Shown piece after piece: positions 31,509 to 43,600 of a stretch of 64,000 nt of DNA. A program made the position numbers and the translations under genes. Under the pieces are notes generated by a model. That model worked only from the letters and a program-made list of their open reading frames with translations. It did not search any database and was not told the DNA's origin. Every line of letters starts with the position of its first letter. Position 1 is the first letter of the stretch. The DNA is from Megamerina dolium (Eukaryota; Arthropoda; Insecta; Diptera; Megamerinidae), in NCBI GenBank assembly GCA_963854835.1, contig OY978526.1:85488846-85552845 (forward strand), read 5' to 3'.

Positions 31509-34500
31509 TTAAACATCAGATGTTGAATCATCACTACCAGGCGGTATAGTTGGCGTCTCATACTCATAATAGACGGGATAACGCGGTTTAAACGGTTCAC
31601 TCTGGCCATTGCTCATGATGCTGCTCATACTGATATTTTGCAGATATTCGGTGTCATCATAGAATCGGTCACTCAATGCCATGGCATCTTCATACGATGG
31701 AGGCACTGGAAGAATGAGTAATGAGACATACAAAACTGACTGTAAGATTAAACAAACACAACTTACTCATCGGTATATAATCTGGCGGATTATCACCATC
31801 TGAAATCACAAAGGCAGGCAGCATTGGCATAATTTGATTTTGTTGACGCTCTCGTTGCTGCTGTTGCATTTGCTGTTGTTGCTGTTGCCGTTGTTGACGC
31901 TGCAAATGTTGTTCTTCATGTTGCTGTTGTTGTTGTTGTTGCTGTTGTAGCCGTGATGAAGTCGACGATGTTAATGATATGGGTGAATGTTGTGACCGTC
32001 CTCTCAATAGCGTATTATTGTTATCACTTAAAAGTCGTGGTGATGCTGGTGCATGATGCCTATAGCCGCATAATATTGCTTCATTCAGAGCGACTGGATT
32101 GTCTACAATTGGTACACTACCAATGGTTAGTGGTACCTTCAATTTCATCTTCCAATGGAATTCTGTTGGTTTCACAATGATCTTAATCAAATAGTTGATA
32201 CTAATCGGACATGATGATTTCAATGATGTGGGCGGTATGGAGGGCAAACTTAAATAGCCACGATATACTTTGCGACTCCAACGCAACACATTACCAAACT
32301 GCTTACGGGCAATCATATGTCTATCGTAACGATATTCATGCTGTGGATCGTGCGACTCATATGTGACATCTTGTTTCAGCTTCACTTCGCATTCGGTGAT
32401 ATCGATCGATGATTCATTATTTATATAAAGGACGAAATGAATTTTTTGGCCTGGCGCATAGCCGCAATAGGGTGTGGAGAATTTCACAGTTAATGGTCCA
32501 GTGGGGCAGCAAAAGCTCCAGAAACGTTTACGATTGAGTATTTCCAAGGGGACCTAATTCAGAAATATTTTAATTAAATTCTAACACATACCTGTTTATA
32601 CATGTTTACACAAAAAAGTTGAATAAAATTAAAAAAACGTCAACGTTACTGTGACATAATTTTGCTTGAAATGCAATTTTTTTTTCAAATTTTGTAATAC
32701 GATTTGTCGAGCTTCTCAAAAATCATTTGCCATAGACAAGAACAGGTAGGCTATAGGGTGGATGCACAAGAACCTCCCAACCAAGCTCCCGGACCGTCTG
32801 GCGAGCCACTATCGATTTGTGTGGTTTGGTGTTGTTCTGATGGTATACAATTCCTCTCCTATTGGCCAAAGCTGGCCGCTTCAGACTGTCCAATTGTTGA
32901 CAGTACAGGTGCGAATTAAGACTGGCCGTAGGGGAGCACCTCATTGTAGATGATTCCCTGCCAATCCCTCCAAACACATAGCAAAACGTCCTTAACCGTC
33001 AATCCTGGCTTGGCCACCGTTTGTGCCGGCTTCCCATAATTCGACCTTGACCGTTTTCGCTTCAGAAATGGGTCGATTTTGATGTGATTCAGCAGCGATT
33101 CGCAGATGGAAATTCGGTCCATGAGGTTTTATTGCGTTAATGGTTCAACTAGCCACCGACGTAGCGCCCGTACGTACTTGCCGTACGTAAGAACATACAA
33201 AATTGCATTTGATTCTCTCCGCTACGAGCAACGGCTACGTCACCGTCATACGGTGGTGAATTTTCGTTAACACGACATTCCCATAAGATAGGTCGTGTCA
33301 GTTGACACGTTCTACGTTTTTACGTTCGATATTTTCGACAATTGGCCTACCAGAGCGTGTCCATTTTTGACGCGTGCTTAAACAATACTGAGTCAAGCAA
33401 TCACAAATCTGCCTGAAAAGTTTATTTAGTACGAAACCCTATCTTTCTAACGCCATCTAGCGTAACCCGATCGCACTAATACAACGCGAGATACATATTA
33501 CTAAAGCCATCTATTGGAAAAATAATGGATTTCTTTTTACTACACCTTATATGAAATGTCACTTCTTGGATTTCACTCAACTTTTTTGTTGTTTACCTTC
33601 GTGCGTATGTTACTCACCCTGTAAATGGTATCCGCATTCAAGTCCAACGGATGGATTACGGTAAAGGGCAGTTTAAACACTTTCGGATATCTGCCCGGTC
33701 GATCAATTGTTGTTATAATCTCATAGTGTATCTGCCCGTATTTGCCATCGAATGATGTCGGCAGATTTTCTGGCAGTATAACGTGAAACGTGTACGAGTA
33801 TTCACCGGCAGTCCAATCTATGTACGAACTGCTCGCACACGAACCAACCACATACGAACGTGATGACAGATACGAACGATAGGCTCGGCATGTGGCGCGT
33901 TCACTATCACGTGGATAACCCTTTTTTATCCAGCGTATTTTAGCATATCCACTAACAGTAATGTGAATCGCTAATTGATAATTGAAGATAATGTTAATTA
34001 ATAATTCAGATCATATAAAACAAGTAGGTAATTTTCAAGAATTTGTGGGGGTTCCTTAAAAGATATGAATGTTGCAGATGGTCTACCCAGAAAAAAAATG
34101 CTAAATTTTTTACGATTACATTTTTTTTTTTTGAGAAAAAAAACACCATATATATATAATCCGAAGGTTTGCTGGGTTATAGCACCTTATGTATTACATT
34201 TCTAATTAATGGATTATTATAAAATTCACAGAAAATATACATATATGTATGTATGTACATATCATAGATAGTACGAGTTCATGGATACGAAAAAAAAAGC
34301 AATGGACGCGTGCCAAGCTGAGAAATATAATCTAAAAATAACGTTAATGTTTAGTGGAAATACAAGCAATAATTACTGTGAAGCCTTAAATTGCTGCTGT
34401 TATTATTGCTTTTGTTGTTGCTATTGTTATTGTAATTCAAATAATGCAAAACAACAACGAAAGACAATAATAACCATGAATAATAGCAATAACAACAACA

Positions 34501-35396
34501 GCTATTATGTGTATGTGGTATACCACCAGACAGTAAAATAGCAAAAAAAAAAATTGTTATAGCAAAACAAAACACAAGTACATAACAGCAAAAAGCCATA
34601 TAAAATCCAATAATTGTACGGATGGTTGCACAGACAGTCGTGTTTTGGATGGAGATGGGGATTGTCGATGCATTAAAATACAACAACAACATATAAATGC
34701 GGCTTGCTACATGAGGTATGCATGCTGTTGTTGTTGTCGTTGGTTTAATACACTCTCATATCAATTTGATTAATGTGCGATAATATTCCGCATGGCAGTA
34801 ACAACAATAACAACGCATGTCCTTGAGCACTCAATAAACGGTACATACATATGTACTATTTGGATGTGTCAACGGTACTATTGGATTAACTATAGAAGCT
34901 CAATTCTGAGAAAATATTAATTCAATTAAAATTAAAATATTAAAAAAAAAAAAGCAACGAAATACACTCAGGAGACAATTTATAAATTAATACTCCTATA
35001 CCGTTAACAGAGTGGCAAAGATGATAGCTCCACCAAAGTGTTGATACATTTTGAAAATGACACACAGATTTATTGTTTTTCGCTTAGCATGAAATCATAT
35101 AGAGTACGAGTGACTCATTAGTAGTAATGGTAGCAATCGCAATGACATCAAAGTGATGTTAGTCATAAAGGCATGTAAAAGCATATAAAATTATGCTCCA
35201 AAAATAAACATAAAAAAACAGCATTTTTTTCGTCCATGTACCCACACACATACATACATATATGCGAATATTGGAACTTACCTTTAATTCTTTTTGTTGT
35301 ATCGACACTGAGATCAACCACTCCGGAGAGCTCTTGCCCAGCATAGTAAACACCTTGAGGATTATTATCAAAGGATATAAGGCACTCAATTGGCAT
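31509..35396 (-). CDS. Gene G: arrestin-domain-containing protein with poly-Gln stretch
   Basis: Minus-strand exons 35396-35282, 33970-33618, 32553-31767 and 31705-31509 join to 1452 nt, 483 aa. The start MPIECLISFDNNPQGVYYAG matches the family. Exon 2 has VSGYAKIRW and LPENLPTSFDGKYGQI; exon 3 has FCCPTGPLTV and YCGYAPGQK. A glutamine-rich linker (31830-31960, CAA/CAG repeats, minus strand) follows, then PPDYIPM and PPSYEDA, two PPxY motifs split by the last intron. The tail KPRYPVYYEYE resembles the IPKYPMF segment of B. The motif set fits an adaptor for Nedd4-type ligases. Intron 2 carries a truncated mariner. The 5' leader region has a GT microsatellite (35455-35492). Confidence 0.9.
32705..33547 (-). 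mobile_element. Truncated mariner (in gene G intron 2)
   Basis: The right end reads ATTTCTTTTTACTACACCT, followed by TA (33548-33549), as at 43041. Minus-strand frames read NRRGIVYHQNN, PHKSIVARQTVRELGWE and VHPPYS, the catalytic region. The left inverted repeat is missing. About 190 nt at 33138-33330 do not match the sister copy at 41909-43041. Confidence 0.8.
33971..35281. other. Gene G intron 1
   Basis: Simple repeats (CAA, TTG triplets near 34380-34500) and AT-rich sequence. A Cys-rich frame at 34281-34541 is a TGT/TTG repeat translation, not a gene. Confidence 0.45.
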
Positions 35397-37003
35397 ATAG
35401 CGTTGTAGGCACACTGTTTCACTGTTTTCCAAGAAGTGATTACCCACTTTGCGTGTGTGTGTGTGTGTATGTGTTTGCGTGTGTGTGTGTGTCTGCGTGT
35501 TCCGTGTGCGACTTTTCTCAGTCTGTCTCCGTTGCAATTTTCAATTAAGTACAAAGTTCTTTGTCGCAAAATTCCCCAAATTCACAAATATATATTAGAA
35601 ACATATATTTGTTAAGCCTGTTTTAATTAAATTTTATCAAATTGAGCACATTTCGACCACATTACCATCACATTTTCATTTCACTTATTTCTTTATGTAT
35701 GCATGTATGATGTAGTAGGTATGTGTATTTATTTATTTCAATTTCAATTCTTCTTCTTCTTCGTTTTTTTCGTGCGCGCACACCGACGTTTTCATCAACG
35801 TTCCGTCTTCACGAACGACCAGCAGCCTTTTGTGTATATTTTGTCTGTGTCATGTCATCGCAACGTTGTGCGTATATGTGCTCTACTTTTCGTACATATC
35901 CTTTTTGGCTGCGGTGCCAAAATGATAAAAGCAGAATTAGCGGCAACAACAACAACAACAACAACAGTGACAACAGCCCCGTTTTTTCTGCCATTTTTCT
36001 TTTTCCTCATCTTCTACACATTGTTGTCAATAGCATTTTTTAGCATAGTTTACGGTGTTTATTCTTTTCGTCCTGACATTTGCCACTGACTGTCAGATGG
36101 CAAGCTTTTTGCTGCCAATTGCTGTTGAAATTAAGAACATTTTATGTTATAAATAGATTTTTCAATGAATTTCTCAGTATTAATAATAATTTCTTTTAGC
36201 GAGATGCATAAATTTTTGTTGGAAAAAATTTATTTTTGATTTTTCCAAAAATTAACGTAGTCTGAAAAATATGTAATACAAATATGCTTTGCAATCAATT
36301 GAATAAAAGCTTTTTTGAAGTTTGAAATTTAGCTCTACTCTCCATGGTAAATCTCCAATTCACCACACTTACATTGTACTAATGTACTAAATATTTAGTA
36401 CATTGAAAATATTTTTTTTATTTATCTACATATGTAGTTTATTCTAATAATAATTGTATAATCAAGATGTAGAAGTTAAATCTGAATTGTATACAATCGA
36501 AAAATAAGTAACTACAAAAAATTATCATCAAATTGTAAATTTTGGTGAATTAGTACTCATAGTATTTTGCTTATTACACCACAATTGCATAGAGAGAACT
36601 CAGTGTTGTAACTTTTGATGGCATATATCGGAACATGACTATAAAAATATCAAGCATTTGATTAATTGATATTGTCTATTCCTCAAAATCTAAAATAATT
36701 TTAGCTAAGAATATTAAGAGAAGTTATATTGTTGACCGTATATGGTTAAAATTCTCAGAGTACAAGAAAACATGAATTGAATAGATATGTGGTGAGTTGA
36801 CAACACTGTCTGTAATCAGCTCTCTCGCTCTCATCGTCTCTCATGTGTTTCAATATCATCAAACAGGTCTTCAGAAATGTCATCTGCTTATCTGGTGGTC
36901 GTGTGAGTTGCTAGCTAATTTGTTTATTTTTTTTTTTCGTTGTTCTAATTATTAATTATAATATGATTATTATTTAAGTCAAAGTGTTACAACGTTACGC
37001 AAG
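35397..37003. other. Divergent intergenic region between gene G and PNPO
   Basis: About 1.6 kb between two outward-facing starts. Holds GT repeats at 35455-35492 and a CAA run at 35945-35968. Both promoters should be here; no motif can be assigned. Confidence 0.45.
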
Positions 37004-37844
37004 ATGTCTACAAGTTGCAATTTATCCGGTAAGTTATTGCACTTTGAGTTAATCATCTAAGAAACATATTTCACCATACATGTACCCACATAGCATTACG
37101 TCTGAAGTACCTAACGAAAAAAGATGCATTTCTAGAGGAGAATATTAAGATAAAGGAACCATTTAGCCTATTTGGTGAGTGGATGGATGTGGCACTTCAA
37201 ACTGAAGAAATTTTAGAGCCAAATGCAGCATGTTTAGCAACGGTGAGCAAGTAAGTTCAATAATTTTCTATTCTTTGCACTCGCAGGCTGGAAATTAATT
37301 CTCTCCTCGTATTTGTTTTAGAGATGGCTGGCCATCGAACCGTTTTGTTCTGCTCAAAGACTACACTGTAGATGGATTTACTTTCTTCACCAATTATGGC
37401 AGTCGAAAGGCCACAGACATTGCACATAATCCGAATGTGGCAATGACCTTGTATTGGACACCGTTGCGTCGTTCTGTACGCATTGAAGGAGTTGCTATGA
37501 AAATTCCACATGAACAATCGCTCAAGTATTTTCATCAACGACCACGTGCTAGTCAAATTGGTGCACTGGCAAGTGAACAGAGCAAATGTATACCTTCGAG
37601 AGCACACTTGGATCAAATTGAGGCAGATATAAAAGCAAAATTAGGCGACAATGATGAAGTTCCTCTACCAAATTGGGGCGGTTATATAATAAAACCACGT
37701 TTAATCGAATTTTGGCAAGGTCAAACGGATCGTTTGCATGATCGTATACGTTTTAGACGTGGTGCCGATGTGGAAAAGCAAATCGATGGCAAACTGATAC
37801 ATTTAGGAGAGAATGGTTGGGTGTACGAACGATTAGCACCATAG
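37004..37844 (+). CDS. sgll: Pyridoxamine 5'-phosphate oxidase
   Basis: Exons 37004-37028, 37094-37250 and 37322-37844 join to 705 nt, 234 aa, with GT-AG introns. PNPO oxidises pyridoxine or pyridoxamine 5'-phosphate to pyridoxal 5'-phosphate with FMN and oxygen, the last step of vitamin B6 salvage, in the cytosol. Family marks are SNRFVLLKDYT (FMN binding), FFTNYGSRKA, LYWTPLRRSVRIEG, the substrate-binding WGGYI..P..IEFWQGQTDRLHDRI, and the C-terminal WVYERLAP. Length is normal for the family and no key segment is missing. In Drosophila the enzyme is sugarlethal (sgll); the symbol rests on family identity, not on a search. ATTAAA at 37919 may be its polyadenylation signal. Exon 1 encodes only eight complete codons. 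Confidence 0.95.
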
Positions 37845-37918
37845 TTTGCTGTAATTAAATTGAAATTAGACAATAATTAAGAGGCATTTATAGCATGAGG
37901 GTCTATATGAATGTAAGA

Positions 37919-37924
37919 ATTAAA
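37919..37924 (+). terminator. Possible polyadenylation signal of PNPO
   Basis: ATTAAA, the common variant of AATAAA, about 75 nt after the stop codon. Confidence 0.4.
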
Positions 37925-39646
37925 GTTATTCAATGTGTATCACTGTATATATAAAATTACATATACTGGAATTATAAAATGTCATTTTCCATTAATTATT
38001 GTTTGTATTTTAAATGAGAGTGATAAAAGAAAAAAACGGACAATGTCACACAATTTAATAATCCTCTTGATAATATGATTGGATACGATGGAATGATTAT
38101 GTGTAAATTAATTCAATTTTCCTTTAATGGAAAATATATGTACATACGTACAGCACTTAAGCATACGTACATACGTCGTATAACTACTAGCTGCTTACAA
38201 CATTAATAGTACATGAAATGAAACATCATTTTGCACTCTCATAAAAGAACCAATACTGAATTAATTTGTGCACATCATCCGGTTGAGGGACAATCCGCTT
38301 ATCAGATACCCATTTTAAATGACGAATTGAATTAATTTTCAAATATCATGACTAAGCCAATGCATATTAATCGAATGTATGTAACTTCATTAAAATAGTT
38401 CCGGAAGCATATTAACTGCATTCTATTCAAAACACACACACACACAAACACATAGGCATTACCTACTGTTGCTGTGGCGGCGGCGTCGGCGGCATTACGA
38501 ACACTTTTTTTACGTTTGCCATATTTCTATGAGTTTGCCTCATTATTATTATTCTTTGTTTTGCTCAGAACATTTCTTCTTTGCACAAGATATGCTCACA
38601 ATACAAGAGTAGACATTTCAGAAATTGCTCCTTCTCTCTCTCCCTCTTTCTCTCGGTTGGAGTGGATATGTACTTGGTGCGTTTCTAAACATTGCATCCC
38701 TTAAAAGCAGCAGCAAACGTTGAATATGGAAATGGAGTACCTACCAACTACCAGGAACTGTAAGGATATTGTTGTATGCATATAACAGTGTGGCCATATC
38801 GAGTTGATAAATTTTACCCAGTCATATGAGAGCCAGTACATGAAATTATTTTTTATTCTTAGAGATTAATAAGTTAGCTACGATTTTTTCGATTTTTTGT
38901 TTAATTAGCTTTTTCTTCGCAATTTAAATCCATAATAAATCTACAATAATTTTCAATTTATGAGTCTGGCTCCAACATACACAGTTCCCAATCATAGTAA
39001 GTTGACTACACTGATCCTGCTGTACTCAACTGGAACAGCGAGTAGCAGTTGATGCCAGTTGATGAAAAGTAAAAAAAAAAAAAAAAATATGTACTTGGTT
39101 TAATTTAAAACATCTCAGTGCGGGTTGCGGTCTCGTAGGGTGCGCGCGACGGTGCTAAATAAACGTGTAATTTTTATTCCAAATTTTCAAATTGACTGCA
39201 TTTTATACTAGAAATATGTGCGTGTCTGTGTGTGTGTGTGCGTATGAGGATGTGTGAAAAATTGCAAAATTCTATATCTACAATTTGCAAGAAATTAATT
39301 AATTACGAGACAATTTATTTTATATGAAATATATTGTGTACAATAGTTAGTACATAAACATAGTTAGCTTGAAATATTTCAAATTTATGTGTATTCGCTA
39401 AAATAATATATGTCGGAATTTATACAAAAAAAAAAATAATCGGACTTCGCTCCAATAAACATACATACATAGATATTTTGTTAAATGTTGCGGGAAAAAT
39501 TAAAAAAAAAAATTACAATTTTCAATTAACCAATATCAAGTTATACATGGTAAATAAAGTCGACTTATTTAAATAATAATTGAAATTGGAATTTTCGCAA
39601 AAACTCCCCAAATCATGTACTTCGAATTATGTGCTACTATTACTAC

Positions 39647-39679
<33 letters not shown>

Positions 39680-40604
39680 AATTGGTGTACACACCCCTTA
39701 AATGTATGCTTATAGTTTACAATCCTCTCAATCACAATTTGAACAATGTTTCTTCTTCATATTCATTGTGTCTAGTCGTGGTGTACAATTTCAATTAAAA
39801 TTTATGCCACGAAAAATTTTTATCGTCAATAACCATCAACGTGCAACTCCTACTCTCCAAAACATTGCATACATACATCAGCATAATAATCATCATCATC
39901 ATCATCAAAATCTTGTTCATCGATATCATACTAGTCTGGTATGTATTCTATAGAGCACCAGTAAGTAGATCAGCAATAAGAATACCAAGAATGGTGCAAA
40001 AAAATTCAATAAGTACAGGGAAAATAATACTTGCAAAAGTCTAACACCACAAATACACCACACATACACACATTTATATAGAAGTGCGTGTGAAGTAAAT
40101 AGAATATAAACTGAAAAAGGAAATACGAAAAGCAACAACAACAACAACACAAACACATACAATATAACCAAAATGAAACGAAACTAAAGTTGAAAGGGAA
40201 GACGACGACGACGACACCAGCAAGAGCAAAAACGGCAGCCACCTGAGGCTTTTGTTTCTCAAATATTATACGTATACGCACGAATAGAGTGGCACGTGCA
40301 TGTTCATGTGTTTGTGTGTGTGTGTGTGTGTGTATATACACAGTCATGCATAACTACGAATTAATATATAAATGGATGAATTTTTAATAAGCAGCAACAA
40401 CAACTAAAACAACGCAAAACAGCAAATCTATTCAAATGTGCCTATGGCAAATTTTGTCTAATGCTTCAATGCTTGAAATCTGACAAAATAGCTCCAGCAA
40501 CAGCAGCAGAAGCATCGAAAAATTTAAATAAACAAAAGCATTTTTCATGATAATCTAATAAAGTTGCTATAAAACGCATGTATAACACTAAGTACGCTCA
40601 TAAA
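37925..40604. other. Intergenic region and 5' region of the kinase gene
   Basis: Holds CTA triplet repeats (39635-39680), CA/GT and CAA microsatellites (38430-38450, 39225-39240, 40133-40150, 40312-40332) and a GAC run (40200-40215). The kinase promoter and leader should lie at the right end. No other exon was supported. Confidence 0.4.
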
Positions 40605-43600
40605 ATGATGAATCTTAAGGTTGATTCGCTACATGTGTATGGTGGTGGCGCTGGTGGTGGTGGTGGTTTGAATCGACGTCGTGGAGGTGGAGGTGGAGGA
40701 GGAGGAGTAGGAGGAGGAGGATTCAGCGGAATAATCAGTGGTAGAAGCAGCGTTTGTAGTTCGGGCAGTGTTTCACCTATACCCATTATATCAATTAGTC
40801 CGGGTGATGAGTCATCCGAGTCGGAAATTGAAACAGAGCCGGCAAGAATTTTTCATAGGCGCGTTTCAACCAAACGCAACATTAATAATACGGTAATATA
40901 TAATTGAAATTACTATTGAATTACAAATTATGTATATATATATCTCTGTAAGTATGTTAGAACTGTTCCAAACATTTTTTTTGGAATATTATGTTTAAGC
41001 AGTTAGTGGAGGAAAAAAAGCAGAAAACTCCCTTAGAGATTGATTTAAAAATGCAGTCTCTCAAAGAGATTTTTCTTAATTTCAATTTCACCACAATTTT
41101 ACACTTATTTACACAATTTTTTTCTTTTTTTTCAAATCATGTTTAATTTTGATTTGATTTTATTTCCATTTTTCTTTTATTCTACTATCATTTGCATCTA
41201 CAAGAATATAGCAACAAATATAAAATCGTATGAATAATTAAACGATTTAAATACAAAAATCTAGAAAACCCAAAACAAAACAAAATAAAATCCATCAAAA
41301 GGAAGAAATCCTTCTTTCTATTCGTCATTTGATGTTAATCATACGCATCAGTGCACACGTTTACCTTCAACTTTAACATTTCAAAAATTATACATACAAA
41401 CAGCACCAGCAGCAACAGCAGCAACAACAACAAAAGAGGCGAATGTATAGGCAGAACAAGACGATGTTGAAGAAGAACAAGAAGAGAGAGACGACAAACA
41501 AAATGTCGAAACGTTACAAAGAAAAAGAAAAGCAAGAAGAAGACAACAACAACACTTTATATACATACAATCATATATTCACAACTTTAACAATAGTGCG
41601 TCGTCGCATCAGGCACACATTTACTTTATTATTATTATGCATAAAGCAAAGTCGTACATACGAGTATATATTACAAGAGTATGTACATATATATTTATGA
41701 TACATAAGTATGTTAATGATATTCGTATGTGCCATTTTCATTGTTGGCAAAGTGTTCGTATAGCGGCGGCATTACGTTCTAGAAATGAAGAAGAAGTAGA
41801 AGAAGAAGAAATGATGACAATAGCATTGCACAGATATTGCAGAGGGTGTCTTATAGGCCCCGCCCCATTGTATTCGCAGAAAAATCAACATTGTTTTATA
41901 TATATATAAGGTGTAGTAAAAAGAAATTCATTATTTTTGCATTAAATTAAAGGTTTTATTACCGTTTTGTTCGATAACTTGTTGCCATTTTGAAGGTAAT
42001 TTCATGATGCCACTCTCATAGAAACCCTCGTCCCTCGTTGTCAAAAAACTGGGACAGTCGATTTTCACAAGCTTCTCTTGAGGCGAATTTTTCACCAGCA
42101 AAATCATTCGCCATAGACAGGAACAGGTAGTAATCACTTGGCGCCAGGTCCAGTTTCTGGCGAGTCACTATCGACGTATGTGTGGCTTGGCGTTGTCCTG
42201 ATGGAACACACTTCCTCTCCTATTGGTCAAAGCTGGCCACTTTTGGGCGATTGCTTCCTTCAGACGGTCCAATTGTTGACAGTACAGGTCCGAATTAAGA
42301 GTTTAGCCGTAGGGGAGCAGCTCATAGTAGATGATTCACTGCCAATCCTACCAAACACATAGCAAAACCTTTCTGACCGTCAATCCTGGCTTGGCCACCG
42401 TTTGCGCCGGCTCAACGCGATTCGACCATGACCGTTTTCACTTGACATTGCCGTAAGTGACCCACTTTTCATCACCAGTAACTATCTGCCGTTCAGAAGT
42501 GGACCGATTTTGTTGCGCGATTCAGCAACGATTCGCAGATGGATATTCGGTGCATGAGGTCTTTTTGCGTTAACTCGTGTGGCATCCATACATCGAGCTT
42601 CTTTTTGTATCCAGCCTTATTTAAATGGTTCCAAACGTGGTTTTTCGTGCAATGGTCAGACTCAACGATTTCCATTATTTTATCGATATTTTTGACAATT
42701 GGCCTTCCAGTGCGTGGTGCATATTTGACATTAAAATTACCGGAACATTGATTGGCTGTTACAGTATCAGGACCATAAATACTATTCACATTTCCAGTCG
42801 TCTGGCTTGCGTTTTCGCCTTGATCGAAGAAAAACTCTAAAATATGGCGTATTTTCTCTTTACTGGTGTCCATCTTTGATGCGTGCTCAAACAATACTGA
42901 GTCAAGCAATCTGAAAAGTTTATTTAATATGAAATCCTATTTTTCTAACGCCATCTAGCGTAACCCAATCGAACTTATACAACGCGAGATACAGATTACT
43001 AAAGCCATCTATTAAATAATGGATTTCTTTTTACTACACCTTATTGATACTATGTACCTACATAGTTTATTGCGTGAATGAATTTTGTTTGTTTTGTTTG
43101 TTGGTACACAGCTACTCTATATCATCACCATCCGAAAACGATGAGTTGGCATGAGTTGTGAAATCCATGTAGCAACTTTTCATTGTTATTATTTGACAGA
43201 TCGTAATTGAAAAAAAATATTAAATATAATAATTATCATAATTTCAAAGAAATTTAAAGTTTGCAAAGTTCAAAATCTCATTCCTTAGTAATTGCTCTCT
43301 CTTTCGGCATGCGTCGCTCTCACGATGCTCATACATACGATGTGAACTCGTGAGAGTCTTCTTCTCTCTACGCTATGCTATTTATTTTCGGACGAACTAG
43401 TGTGCTAAAGAAGATAAACGAAAACCGGAAAATTGTCCAAAACAACAACAACAAAAGCAATTTGAAAATAGTAAAACTTTTACGCTATGTTTACATTGTT
43501 TCAACATAACCTCATTACTCACTAATACATACGTACTACGATAGTGTACATAATAGAGATTTATATAAATGCACATGTCCACTTCGACTACACACACACA

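Noticed and set aside
34281..34541. Cysteine-rich peptide, toxin-like at first glance
   Set aside because: The cysteines come from TGT/TGC triplet repeats; no signal peptide or splice structure.
35159..35569. 136-aa minus-strand frame with a His-Thr run
   Set aside because: It overlaps gene G exon 1 in another frame and reads a GT/CA microsatellite; the exon 1 frame with the family start is the supported one.
40598..40786. Proline-rich minus-strand frame
   Set aside because: Antisense of the glycine-rich run in the kinase exon 1.
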